Source: Mactromeris polynyma (taxonomy: Eukaryota > Mollusca > Bivalvia > Venerida > Mactridae). Taken from it: a stretch of 64,000 nucleotides of DNA. The stretch covers positions 62,001 through 126,000 of the forward strand of contig JASFXZ010000111.1 of assembly GCA_032209605.1 (NCBI GenBank), written 5' to 3'. The notes beneath the pieces were generated by a model, which was not told the origin of the DNA, ran no database searches, and saw nothing but the letters and a program-made list of their open reading frames with translations. This document shows positions 47,572 through 57,814 of this stretch, piece by piece. The position numbers were made by a program, and so were the translations under genes. Every line of letters begins with the position of its first letter. Within the stretch, counting starts at the first letter, position 1.

Positions 47572-48478
47572 ACACCGCCCAGCAGATTACCAATGCAACG
47601 GCAGCGGGAAAGCTACTCGCCGCCAGAGGCTCCAGGCCCAGGTGTCCCTGGCCCACAGGCGTAAGAACAATCAGCGGAGTTGGCTGAGCCTTGTATCTGA
47701 GGACGCTCAATCCATGCAGTTTCATGACGATGCATGGATCGAGGCTAACATCATGGCAGCCAATCGCCCCGCAGTAGTCCGGCCTGTGAGCGCGGCCCCT
47801 AGTGGTCCTTCGCGGGATATTAGACTAAAGGAAAACCCAGCCATCGAGAGGGTTGTTTCAGACGAGGGGAATAAGTCCCTGGCGTCGAACCAGGAACCCA
47901 TGGAAGAGGATATCGAAGAGACAGACCTCGGCATCGGGTACCTGTGGGATACGCCAGAGGAGGAACCCAAGGTTTCTGTGGGGCCTGTAAAGGCGTGCCC
48001 GAAGCCAACTCCGGTGGTCACAGGTCCCCACGGAGACCACCTCGTATGCAGTTTCATGACGACGCATGAAGACGCATGGATCGAGGCTAACATCATGGCA
48101 GCCAATCGCCCCGCAGTAGTCCGGCCTGTGAGCGCGGCCCCTAGTGGTCCTTCGCGGGATATTAGACTAAAGGAAAACCCAGCCATCGAGAGGGTTGTTT
48201 CAGACGAGGGGAATAAGTCCCTGGCGTCGAACCAGGAACCCATGGAAGAGGATATCGAAGAGATAGACCTCGGCATCGGGTACCTGTGGGATACGCCAAA
48301 GGAGGAACCCAAGGTTTCTGTGGGGCCTGTAAAGGCGTGCCCGAAGCCACCTCCGGTGGTCACAGGGTCCCCACGGAGACCACCTCGTATCCAGTCCGAG
48401 CCCCTCAGAAGATCCCCGCGAAGGCCGGCCGCCAGACCAGAGAGACCAGCGAGACCAGCATCCCCCAAGACGGTCTAG
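47572..48478 (+). pseudogene. retroelement accessory ORF, acidic/proline-rich, tandemly duplicated
   Basis: It starts MYTAQQITNATAAGKLLAA (47568-), then after one frameshift reads SLAHRRKNNQRSWLSLVSED and two copies of a 114-residue unit (DAWIEANIMAANRPAVVRP; PMEEDIEE; LGIGYLWDTP; CPKPTPVVTG). The tail is basic (PRRPPRIQSEPLRRSPRRPA). No domain is recognised. The duplication (offset 342 bp, units about 99% identical, with a 1-base difference that shifts the first copy's end) looks recent. A minus-strand ORF of 248 codons here is a shadow. Confidence 0.55.
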
Positions 48479-48677
48479 GAGGTGCTCACCTAGGAAGGGC
48501 TCCCGGGACTCACGCAAGGAGTCCAGCGCAGCCAGGGAACCTAGGAACCGTGTGAACACCGAGCCCCGTGGTCCGCGCCCCCGTCGTGGATCTGACGGTC
48601 CAAACCGTAACGCCCGCGCTACCAAGCGGGGAGGTGCGTGACGTCAGGTCTCACATACATCACCTGAACGGGGCGTG

Positions 48678-49415
48678 ATGGCGAAGAGGCCACGGGTGGA
48701 GTCAGAGAGGCCCCACTGTTCGAGGGTGGACACCAGCGTCTGCCCTATCCCTGGTTGCCGGGAGCAGGCGTCGAGGACTCATGCCTTCGGCGCCCACCTC
48801 CCGGGCATTCTGGATGAGACGAGAGGGCCGACCCCGGAAATCACTCGTTGCAGAGCAAATCTCCTCCTCCGCTGTGCCAGTAGGATTGTGGGTGGCCTTG
48901 ACGTGGAGATCCTAGCCACCTATGTTGGTAATCTGAAGATGATTACCAGTGGGTGCCTACAGGTCTCCAAACCAATGAACGCCTCCATGCGCCACTTGTG
49001 TACGGATATGGGGTTGAGTGCGCCGGCTACATTTAAGGCTGTGCCGCTCAACTCCCCAGCATTCATCATGCACTGGCGCGTGTTCTTGGTCGTCATGGGT
49101 TGCCTCGACCCGAGAACACAGCAGGAGTTGAAGGACGAGTAACCGGCCCTCACTGTTCCGTTGCAGCATAGGCCCCAAGCTGTGGACAGCCACTTCCACC
49201 TTGACCGGGTGCGGAGCAAGATGGGAAACATCTTAACATCCTTCACTGACGTCCTTAAATTCGTGGAGCCTGAATGTGGGGATGAGGTATGGGTTACCGG
49301 GGGTGTTGCAGTTTTCAACTTATTTCAGGTGGCAAGAACCTTCAATCTGCGGCTACAAACAAATAATGTCAATATTCTTATGAAATTTTCAAAAAACAAA
49401 ACCCATCTGTCGTAA
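48678..49415 (+). pseudogene. retroelement accessory ORF with zinc motif and TatD-like start
   Basis: From ATG 48678: a basic start (MAKRPRVESERPH), a possible zinc ribbon or C2H2 (CPIPGCREQASRTHAFGAH: C-x4-C-x7-H-x4-H), a helical stretch (CASRIVGGLDVEILATYVGN, then NSPAFIMHWRVFLVVMGCL), then an in-frame TAA at 49140-49142. The same frame continues with AVDSHFHLDRV (about 49182-49215), which fits the D-x-H-x-H-x-D metal-binding start of TatD-type hydrolases, and WVTGGVAVFN before similarity fades near 49320. It is truncated at the 3' end. I recall similar zinc-plus-TatD-like predicted proteins being multicopy in invertebrates, but cannot check that here. Confidence 0.55.
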
Positions 49416-49830
49416 ATGAGTTCCGGCCTGTAGCATTCCGACGGCTCGGGCGCGTTCTTCTACAGTCATTCTCACCATGTTTTGTGTTTTTCAAAAATGA
49501 TTTTCATCAGCAATGACAAAAGTGTACACGAACACGTGCAAATATGTGTCCATGCCCCGCACGTGCAAAACGTGCTTTAAACGTTAATACGCCTAATACG
49601 ATTAATTTCATAGCGAGCCGGCTAAAAAATCAATAATTCGCTGCATTACCTGTTCAAATATCGGTATGTGAAATTTTGTGTGAATACATGCATTATTAGA
49701 AAAATAATAATACAATATAAACTGACCGATTAGGAATTTTGTTGAGTGTAGAGCAAGTAAACAAATAAAGACAACGACAACGACAACACAAGTCAGTAAC
49801 CCCCCCCCCCCTCTCTATCCCAGAATTAGG
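49416..49830. other. gap between retroelement and Harbinger copy 1
   Basis: No gene. It contains a run of C at 49800-49811 and 'acaacgacaacgacaac' simple repeats just before the Harbinger coding start. The left end of the Harbinger element probably lies here, but its terminal repeat could not be identified. Confidence 0.5.
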
Positions 49831-50046
49831 GTGAAATACTTTAGTATTGTGGAAACATTACTGGAGGATTTGTCTCGTACATACGGCGGAGGTGTTGAAA
49901 AAATACATATCCATAAACAGGTTTTAGTATATCTGTCCTACATGGCTAATAGCGAGTCAATGAGACAATTAGTGCTGTACTTCGGAATAGGAAAATCAAC
50001 TGTGCATGGTATAGTGAAGAAAGTATTCTGTGTAAAATATCAACAC
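49831..50046 (+). CDS. Harbinger transposase N-terminal helix-turn-helix exon
   Basis: An open stretch reading KYFSIVETLLEDLSRTYGGG, VLVYLSYMANSESMRQL and LYFGIGKSTVHGIVKKVFCV is the helix-turn-helix that precedes the DDE domain in PIF/Harbinger transposases. It ends at a donor (caacac/gtaagt). No ATG opens it, so an upstream exon or start is missing. This exon is absent from copy 2. Confidence 0.7.
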
Positions 50047-50473
50047 GTAAGTTTCATGCTAAAATGTATAAAACGACATTGATACCAGTAATGATCACGC
50101 TTTTCTCATGTACAGTGAACAAATCATGGTATTGATTAGCTGGACTGGTCGTCCCTTTATAAAAATTATTGTTTGGCCCACTCTCACCTCAAGTTCTTCT
50201 ATTAACGGTAATGGGTATGTCAAAGGTCATGCGCAATGTCTTTTAATGCTCTATGAACACAACATAGATTCAAATTGCAATTTTTGCCATAAAACAAAGC
50301 AGCTAAGGTGTTGATATTTAGAGTAGATCAAGATGTAAAAGTGAAACTTTGTAGACTGTTGAATTGATTTATGTTCTGACATTGCTGAGTATTTATTACA
50401 TTCTGCTAATTAATGAAGCACTTGCTATGTACATATTTTTTATCTTGCGCATAATATTTGTGGAACATTTCAG

Positions 50474-51492
50474 ATTATTAATTGGCCTGGGCATGATGAA
50501 CAACGCTAGATAGCTGCTGAATTTCAACGCGAGAGAGGGCTATCTGAGATAATCGGTGCACTGGATGGGTCACACATACGACTTTCTAGCGCCATCGGTG
50601 GAGATAATGACTATTACAACAGAAAGCAGTTTCCGTCTATACAGCTTCATGTATAGCTAAACACAAACGGACATCATAGTGTGCATTGATCATACTAGTT
50701 TGTTTGTTTTGTAAGCTTTGTTGTCCTTCTTTAACAGTATTTGTGCCATATAAGGACATTATCTGGCTATATAATTCGGTAACCATGATCTTTCCCATGT
50801 AGAACCAGTACTTCAGTCACTGTTTGGAATCGAACCAGCAATCCTTGATTTGAGATTCTGGTGTTCTACCAACTGAGCTTACCAGGAATCCTAAAGACTT
50901 TCATAGTTAATATATAGCCATTCCTTTAAAATTGAACATGCACTCATTCAAAAATGTCTGTGATACATGTACCTACAATTAAACAGTTTATTTCTATAAA
51001 CATTGCATATAAGTGGGCATTCTAGTTCTTCTGCTTGATGTATGTTTTCAGTTAGTTTGTGACCACCAAATGTTGATACGCCATTTGTATACTGGCTGGC
51101 CCGGCTGTACCCACGATGCTCGAGTACTAAGGAACTCTTCTCTGCAAGAGATTCTTGAAAGAGATGAATTATATCCAGCAGCTTACATAATTCTTGATAG
51201 TGCGTATCCACTGAGGCGTAATTTAATTACGCCATTTAAAGACAATGGTCGAATGAATGCCCTGCAAATAAGATTTAACAGAGCTTTATCTAGTGCTAGA
51301 CAAAAAGTTGACCGTTGTATTGGCCATTTGAAGGGAAGATTTCATCGTCTGCGTGATGTAACTCTTCATGATGTGGATGACATTATTTTAGACATTGTTT
51401 CTGCCTGCATCTTGAGCAGTTTATGTATTTTGGAAGGTGAATATGATGTTGATATCTATAACATCATACCACTATTATTTACACCATATTGA
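50474..51492 (+). pseudogene. Harbinger transposase DDE exons, copy 1 (one stop)
   Basis: Exon 50474-50650 reads IINWPGHDEQR, then a TAG at about 50508 (copy 2 has CGG there), then GLSEIIGALDGSHIRL with the first catalytic Asp and DNDYYNRKQFPS. The donor is cat/gtatag. Exon 51052-51492 reads LYTGWPGCTHDARVLRNS with the second Asp and RQKVDRCIGHLKGRFHRLRD, where the third acidic residue is Asp rather than the usual Glu. The end runs into a minisatellite. The intron 50651-51051 holds a tRNA-like repeat. Confidence 0.8.
50815..50885 (-). repeat. tRNA-like SINE head in the Harbinger intron (also at 55152-55222)
   Basis: The minus strand shows 'ctggtaagctcagttggtag' (box A) and 'gctggttcgattcc' (box B) with tRNA-like spacing. 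It is present at the same place in both Harbinger copies, so it was there before their duplication. Confidence 0.6.
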
Positions 51493-51765
51493 TATCTTCA
51501 ACATCATATCACTATCATCAACATCATTTCGTCAACATTATATTGATATCTTCAACATCATATCACTATCATCAACATCATATTGATATCTATAACATCA
51601 TATCACTACATGTATCATCAATAGCATATTGATATCATCAACATCATATCATCAACTACATATTGATATCATTAACATCATATCACTATCATCAACTACA
51701 TATTGATATCTATAACATCATATCACTATCATCAACATCATATTGATATAATCAACATCATTATA
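51483..51765 (+). repeat. AT-rich minisatellite of about 40 bp at the end of the transposase gene, copy 1
   Basis: Repeated 'atcttcaacatcatatcact' and 'atcatcaacatcatattgat' phrases. The counterpart in copy 2 is at 55820-56105. The transposase stop codon lies at its start. Confidence 0.85.
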
Positions 51766-51993
51766 TATGTACAACTACAACCATATAGGAAATTCAAGTT
51801 ACAACTTAATCAAACACGCGACGTCATCATTGTAAACTTTATTTAAGATCAAGAACCAATTGTGCATCATTGCGCAGTAATTTCATTTTTTTATTTAAAG
51901 GTAAAACCACTGCCAACGAAATAAATTTTCATTCAACTGAGATGAAAACAAGCAATTTGTTGTATAACAAGTGGGTGTTTAAGGCTATGGCAT

Positions 51994-52275
51994 TTGATAT
52001 GCATCATTCGTCAGACTGTTGGATGGACAGTCAACTCAAATCATTTCCCTCAAAAAGACAGTAAGTATGTCGAAAAAATAGCTGGAATAGTCGTAAAGTG
52101 TCAAATAACTGGGCAGGAATATGACCCTAAAGAAAAATTTCCACAAAGAAATCTTTACGAAAAAAGAAAAAAATGTTTAAGGACTGACGAACTAACAAGT
52201 GCAAAACAATATGCCCTCTTTTCTTTGAAGCGGGGACATATAATGAAAATTAAAGGTTGTCAACCATATTACTGA
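51994..52275 (+). CDS. small ORF of unknown function inside Harbinger copy 1
   Basis: A 93-codon ORF with DSKYVEKIAGIVVKCQITGQ and EYDPKEKFPQRNLYEKRKK. Copy 2 has the same sequence, but with a 10-base deletion near 56348 and a TAG at about 56531 that shortens it to 67 codons. I recognise no domain. It may be part of a spliced gene or just open noncoding sequence between the two Harbinger genes. Confidence 0.25.
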   Translation: MICIIRQTVGWTVNSNHFPQKDSKYVEKIAGIVVKCQITGQEYDPKEKFPQRNLYEKRKKCLRTDELTSAKQYALFSLKRGHIMKIKGCQPYY

Positions 52276-52591
52276 AAAGTGATATTACTTAATTATCACA
52301 TACATGACATATAATTGTCAATACTACGCAAGGTAACTATTAAATATGCAACACTGACAAAATATTTTTCTACATCTTTAAATATGTATCTGGGTCATCG
52401 GAAACTAAAATTGTTTAATGGGCATCATCTAGTATTGTTGTTACCTAGTCTAAAACATTATTAAAAATAACCATTGCCATGTATAACCATTTAAAACAAT
52501 CTTGTTTAACCATATTATTAACAGGCAAAACTAGTAAAAGTACAACTGCTAATTTTATGATCATACAAACATATGAAACCAAAGTTGTAAG

Positions 52592-53101
52592 TCACTCTTT
52601 AATATTATCCAAACTGTTCTGATAAATATCAAGAAACCTGTCCATCCTCTGCATGTTTTGTTCATGTTGCGTATTCATTGCATTAAGAAATTGGGAATTG
52701 GTCTCCTCAATTTTTTCCATTATACGATCAGCATTTCCCCGTTTTCTTTTTTTCTGATTTACAGTCTTAGGAGCACCATTCTCCTTACTTACACTTGAAG
52801 AACTCTTTTCTGATTCATTTTTGCTGCTGTCATAAGTGACCTTTGGTGCGGTTGGTGCTCGATGACCAAAGGTCTCCTGAAATACTTCAAAATGTTTCCA
52901 TGTGTGCCTACTATTACCCGTTTTTCCATTCTCATCTATTACTTCTCGATATTTCTTTTTCATAGTTTTAAACTTGTTTTTAGGCTGGTCTTTAGTTACG
53001 TTAATGCCTGCATCTTTAAGTTGAGCTGTATTTGTTGTCCATAATACTTCATGGTTCTTTGCAGAAGTGAAGTCCTGTTCTTTTGTGACCTCCGTGAGCA
53101 T
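52592..53101 (-). CDS. Myb/SANT-like DNA-binding protein of Harbinger, copy 1, chimeric start
   Basis: Harbinger elements need this second protein to bring the transposase to the nucleus and to the element ends. The 169-residue frame has EQDFTSAKNHEVLWTTNTAQ, INVTKDQPKNKFKTMKKKYR and HTWKHFEVFQETFGH, a trihelix/Myb-like fold. A Lys/Arg-rich patch (NQKKRKRGNADR) and a C-terminal coiled-coil-like helix (MNTQHEQNMQRMDRFLDIYQ) follow. The first six codons (MLTEVT) come from the neighbouring Tc1 sequence, read in another frame than its transposase. The native upstream part (first exon and WKDDETKSLLDLRL) is lost. Confidence 0.75.
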   Translation of the reverse strand: MLTEVTKEQDFTSAKNHEVLWTTNTAQLKDAGINVTKDQPKNKFKTMKKKYREVIDENGKTGNSRHTWKHFEVFQETFGHRAPTAPKVTYDSSKNESEKSSSSVSKENGAPKTVNQKKRKRGNADRIMEKIEETNSQFLNAMNTQHEQNMQRMDRFLDIYQNSLDNIKE

Positions 53102-54306
53102 TGATCACAGCCAAACAACGCCTTCTCATGGAACGGATGCAGCCCGTATGACATTCAAGGGAATATTCTGCCACTCTTGGAGTAATGCAGCTTTGAGCTC
53201 TGGTAACGTCTGGCTGATATGGGCGTGCACGTACACGTCGTCCTAGCTCATCCCAGATGTGCTCTATTGGGGATAAGTCAGGCGACAGTGCAGGCCAATT
53301 CATGACATTAACGCCATTATTCTGTGGAGTTGCATGGTGGCGCGGGCTGTATGGGGCCTAGCGTTATCCTGCTGAAAAATGACGTTGGCAGCTTGTATGG
53401 GATACCCACAGATAACACTTCGTCCCGGTAGCGTTGGCCATTGAGATTACCCCTAATCAAGACAAGTCCAATTTTACAATCGCTTCTGATCCCACCCCAT
53501 ACCATTACACTCCGTTGGTACCGATTGTTTTGAATGATACATGCGCCAAGTACCGCTCGCCGACTCGTCGATAGACCCGGACACGTCCTTCAGCCTGACT
53601 GAGTGAAAACCGTGATTCATCGGTGAATAAAACTTCGTTCCATTGTCTTCCCACCCAATGTCGATGCTGATGGCACCAGTCCCGACGTGCCCGACGATGT
53701 GCGTGTGTCATAACTTGGCCAACGTATGGTCGTCTGGCGCGTATGCCCCATTCACGTAGTCGGTTGATAACCGTCTGACGGCTAATCGGACGATTGTGTG
53801 TCCACATAGTTGTGGCTGCAGATATGGTCGCAGGGAGAGTCCTTCTTCGCCAATGTTGTAGCCGGAGTAAGTTGTCTTGTGCCACTGAAGTTAAACGTCC
53901 TCTGCTGCGACGTGGCATTTCTGCGACAGAGCCTGCAACGAAACAATAACATATGCATCACTTAATTATCAAATCTTTAGTAACCAAGAAAAACTCCCCT
54001 ACATGGATATGGTTTTATCCCTAACTCAATATACGGCTACAACTCATAATTGTGTATTATCGGTTGTTTTACTATTCACATGAGTAAGATTGCTAGGTAT
54101 ATGGAAGATTCTGACAGTTTATGTAAATAATATCGCAAATGGGTTATATTCACATTCATCAACTTACCTGTTTGCTGATATTTCTGCCACAATCTTGATA
54201 TGGTAGAGGTTGAACAATTCAACATACGGGACACCTGTCTCAGCGACACACCGGCTTGAAGAAGTCCAACTGCACGTCCGCGTATTTCAATACTAAGTCT
54301 TGGCAT
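53094..54306 (-). pseudogene. Tc1 transposase with an intron, frameshifted
   Basis: Exon 1 (54306-54168) reads MPRLSIEIRGRAVGLLQAG and CSTSTISRLWQKYQQT, a paired-like helix-turn-helix. A GT-AG intron (54167-53933) follows. Exon 2 from 53932 reads SVAEMPRRSRGRLTS, IRARRPYVGQ, EVLFTDESRFSLS (first Asp), VMVWGGIRSDCKIGLV, IFQQDNARPHTARAT (second Asp), NWPALSPDLSPIEHIWDELG (Glu) and SMRRRCLAVINAHGGH. Frameshifts near 53540, 53400 and 53310, and another near 53180, break it. The tail is cut and runs into Harbinger sequence. Most Tc1 transposase genes lack introns, so the clean GT-AG intron is notable. Confidence 0.82.
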
Positions 54307-54601
54307 TTTAAAAGACGAATTGACTCTTTTACTTATTACATTATCTAATGACAACCAATGGACAATTAAATTATACATGTGGTTACCCAATAATATACAC
54401 GAATCCCACGTGCAGCATGTTTTCCGGTTTTCGTCTAAAAGGCACGTGCTCATCCGTGCGTGACAAAAATTAGACTTGATCAGCGTCGTCATAATCTAAT
54501 TATGGTAGAGAAGTGTTATAACTGTAAAATATTTGAATAAATACGAAAACAAAAAAAATAAAGCAACAATTCGTGTTGCGTTTGGAGTTTTGCTTCAGTA
54601 T
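53094..54601 (-). mobile_element. Tc1-type transposon between two Harbinger copies, one end missing
   Basis: The right end (minus-strand 5' end) reads 'tactgaagcaaaactccaaa' after a TA, as expected of a Tc1 terminal repeat inserted at TA; the same site in Harbinger copy 1 (about 50268, 'catagattc') is unoccupied. The left end stops inside the transposase C-terminus at NAHGGH, without the last residues or the second terminal repeat. Confidence 0.8.
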
Positions 54602-54810
54602 AGATTCAAATTGCAATTTTTGCCATCAAACAAAGCAGCTAAGGTGTTGATATTTAGAGTAGATCAAGATGTAAAAGTGAAACTTTGTAGACTGTTGAAT
54701 TGATTTATGTTCTAACCTTGCTGAGTATTTATTACATTCTGCTAATTAATGAAGCACTTGCTATGTACATATTTTTTTATCTTGCGCATAATATTTGTGG
54801 AACATTTCAG

Positions 54811-55829
54811 ATTATTAAATGGCCTGGGCATGATGAACAACGCCGGATAGCTGCTGAATTTCAACGCGAGAGAGGGCTACCTGAGATAATCGGTGCACTG
54901 GATGGGTCACACATACGACTTTCTAGCGCCATCGGTGGAGATAATGACTATTACAACAGAAAGCAGTTTCCGTCTATACAGCTTCATGTATAGCTAAACA
55001 CAAACGGACATCATAGTGTGCATTGATCATACTAGTTTGTTTGTTTTGTAAGCTTTGTTGTCCTTCTTTAACAGTATTTGTGCCATATAAGGACATTATC
55101 TGGCTATATAATTCGGTAACCATGATCTTTCCCATGTAGAACCAGTACTTCAGTCACTGTCTGGAATCGAACCAGCAATCCTTGATTTGAGATTCTGGTG
55201 TTCTACCAACTGAGCTTACCAGGAATCCTAAAGACTTTCATAGTTAATATATAGCCATTCCTTTAAAATTGAACATGCACTCATTCAAAAATGTCTGTGA
55301 TACATGTACCTACAATTAAACAGTTTATTTCTATAAACATTGCATATAAGTGGGCATTCTAGTTCTTCTGCTTGATGTATGTTTTCAGTTAGTTTGTGAC
55401 CACCAAATGTTGATACGCCATTTGTATACTGGCTGGCCCGGCTGTACCCACGATGCTCGAGTACTAAGGAACTCTTCTCTGCAAGAGATTCTTGAAAGAG
55501 ATGAATTATATCCATCAGCTTACATAATTCTTGATAGTGCGTATCCACTGAGGCGTAATTTAATTACGCCATTTAAAGACAATGGTCGAATGAATGCCCT
55601 GCAAATAAGATTTAACAGAGCTTTATCTAGTGCTAGACAAATAGTTGACCGTTGTATTGGCCATTTGAAAGGAAGATTTCATCGTCTGCGTGATGTAACT
55701 CTTCATGATGTGGATGACATTATTTCAGACATTGTTTCTGCCTGCATCTTGAGCAGTTTATGTATTTTGGAAGGTGAATATGATGTTGATATCTATAACA
55801 TCATAACACTATTTTTTACATCATATTGA
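54811..55829 (+). CDS. Harbinger transposase DDE exons, copy 2 (open)
   Basis: Exon 54811-54987 reads IIKWPGHDEQRRIAAEFQRE and GLPEIIGALDGSHIRL without the stop seen in copy 1. Exon 55389-55829 reads LYTGWPGCTHDARVLRNS and RQIVDRCIGHLKGRFHRLRD. Both frames are open, but the N-terminal DNA-binding exon is missing because the copy is truncated, so it cannot make a complete transposase. The third acidic position is Asp here too. Confidence 0.78.
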
Positions 55830-56918
55830 TATCTTCAACATCATATCACTATCATCAACATCATTTCGTCAACATTATATTGATATCTTCAACATCATAT
55901 CACTATCATCAACATCATATTGATATCTATAACATCATATCACTACATGTATCATCAATAGCATATTGATATCATCAACATCATATCATCAACATAATAT
56001 TGATATCATTAACATCATATCACTATCATCAACTACATATTGATATCTATAACATCATATCACTATCATCAACATCATATTGATAAAATCAACATCATTA
56101 TATATGTACAACTACAACCATATAGGAAATTCAAGTTACAACTTAATCAAACACGCGACTTCATCATTTTAAAAAAATTTAAGATCAAGAACCAATTGTG
56201 CACCATTGCGCAGTAATTTCATTTTTTTATTTAAAGGTAAAACCACTGCCAATGAAATAAATTTACATTCAACTGAAATGAAAACAAGCAATTTGTTGTA
56301 TAACAAGTGGGTGTTTAAGCCTATGGCATTTGATATGCATCATTCGGACAGTCAACTCTAATCATTTCCCTCAAAAAGACAGTAAGTATGTCGAAAAAAT
56401 AGCTGGAATAGTCGTAAAGTGTCAAATAACTGGGCAGGAATATGACCCTAAAGAAAAATTTCCACAAAGAAATCTTTACGAAAAAAGAAAAAAATGTTTA
56501 AGGACGGACGAACTAACAAGTGCAAAACAATAGGCCCTCTTTTCTTTGAAGCGGGGACATATAATGAAAATTAAAGGTTGTCAACCATATTACTGAAAAG
56601 TGATATTACTTAATAATCACATACATGACATATAATTGTCAATACTACGCAAGGTAACTATTAAATATGCAACCCTGACAAAATAGTTTTCTACATCTTT
56701 AAAGATGTATCTGGCTCATCGGAAACTAAAATTGTTTAATGGGCATCATCCAGTATTGTTGTTACCTAGTCTAAAACATTATAAAAAATAACCATTGCCA
56801 TGTATAATCATTTAAAACAATCTTGTTTAACCATATTACTAACAGGCAAAACTAGTAAAAGTACAACTGCTAATTTTATGATCATACAAACATATGAAAC
56901 CAAAGTTGTAAGTCACTC

Positions 56919-57814
56919 TTAAATATTATCCAAACTGTTCTGATAAATATCAAGAAACCTGTCCATCCTCTGCATGTTTTGTTCATGTTGCGTATTCATT
57001 GCATTAAGAAATTGGGAATTGGTCTCCTCAATTTTTTCCATTATACGATCAGCATTTCCCCGTTTTCTTTTTTTCTGATTTACAGTCTTAGGAGCATCAT
57101 TCTCCTTACTTACACTTGAAGAACTCTTTTCTGATTCATTTTTGCTGGTGTCATAAGTGACCTGAAGTCTCCTGAAATACTTCAAAATGTTTCCATGTGT
57201 GCCTACTATTACCCATTTTTTCATTCTCATCTATTACTTCTCGATATTTCTTTTTCATAGTTTTAAACTTGTTTTTAGCCTGGTCTTTAGTTACGTTAAT
57301 GCCTGCATCTTTAAGTTGAGCTGTAATTTTTTGTCCATAATACTTCATGGTTCATTGCAGACGTGAAGTCCTGTTCTTTTGATAATCGCAAATCAAGCAA
57401 GGCTTTTTGTCTCATCATCCTTCCAAAGATTGACCTTAAACACACACAAAAAATCAATGTTTTGCAAAGCAATATCTGAAACTCTTCTGTATCAAGGAAA
57501 ATGTTTTGCCCTATTTGAATGTTGTCAATTTCTACATTATAAGCTCAGCAGTAACTACATGGATATAAATCAGTACAGAAAACCTCTGTAGATGCTGGTG
57601 ATACCAATGTGTTACAATCTTCTATCAACAAATCTTTGTTAAATTCAGAAATATTCAGGTATTTGTAATCAAAATGTAGGGTATTTCCGGAACAGAAACT
57701 TGAGCATAGGCATTTATGTACCTGTGATGGACAAAGCTCTTGTGCATTGGAGGTTGAACACACAGCATTAGACGAAGATGATGATGGAGGTTTGAAATTG
57801 TTGTTGACATCCAT
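56919..57814 (-). pseudogene. Myb/SANT-like protein of Harbinger, copy 2, two exons, frameshifted
   Basis: Exon 1 (57814-57722) reads MDVNNNFKPPSSSSS, CSTSNAQELCPSQ and ends at cag/gtacat. Exon 2 starts at 57434 after tttaag and reads VNLWKDDETKSLLDLRLSKE, the N-terminal part of the Myb/SANT domain missing from copy 1. A frameshift near 57335 (within LWTKN) and a deletion near 57165 (where copy 1 has GHRAPTAPK) break it. The C-terminal QKKRKRGNADR and coiled-coil helix match copy 1. Confidence 0.75.

Larger units (their letters stand above)
44998..49415 (+). mobile_element. decayed Ty3-type LTR retroelement with accessory ORFs
   Basis: In order: LTR-like or leader sequence (44998-45310, related to 1135 and 3385), gag (45318-46692), start of an aspartic protease (46715-46806), a short pol piece, then a jump directly to the integrase C-terminus plus PHD finger (47020-47440), an acidic/proline-rich ORF with an internal duplication, and a final ORF with zinc-binding and TatD-like motifs. 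Reverse transcriptase, RNase H and the integrase core are absent. Several frameshifts and stops show it is dead. No 3' LTR was found. The assignment of the accessory ORFs to the same element is inference from co-linearity and similar GC-rich base use. Confidence 0.75.
49800..53093. mobile_element. Harbinger transposon copy 1, truncated on the Myb-gene side
   Basis: It holds the typical pair of Harbinger genes, transposase (plus strand) and Myb/SANT-like protein (minus strand), in convergent order. Its right end stops inside the Myb gene at about 53093, where it joins the truncated 3' end of a Tc1 transposase. From 50268 on it matches copy 2 (54601 on) at about 98% by eye. Confidence 0.85.

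Noticed and set aside
47722..48468. 248-codon minus-strand ORF with duplicated halves
   Set aside because: Shadow of the duplicated, GC-rich accessory ORF on the plus strand.
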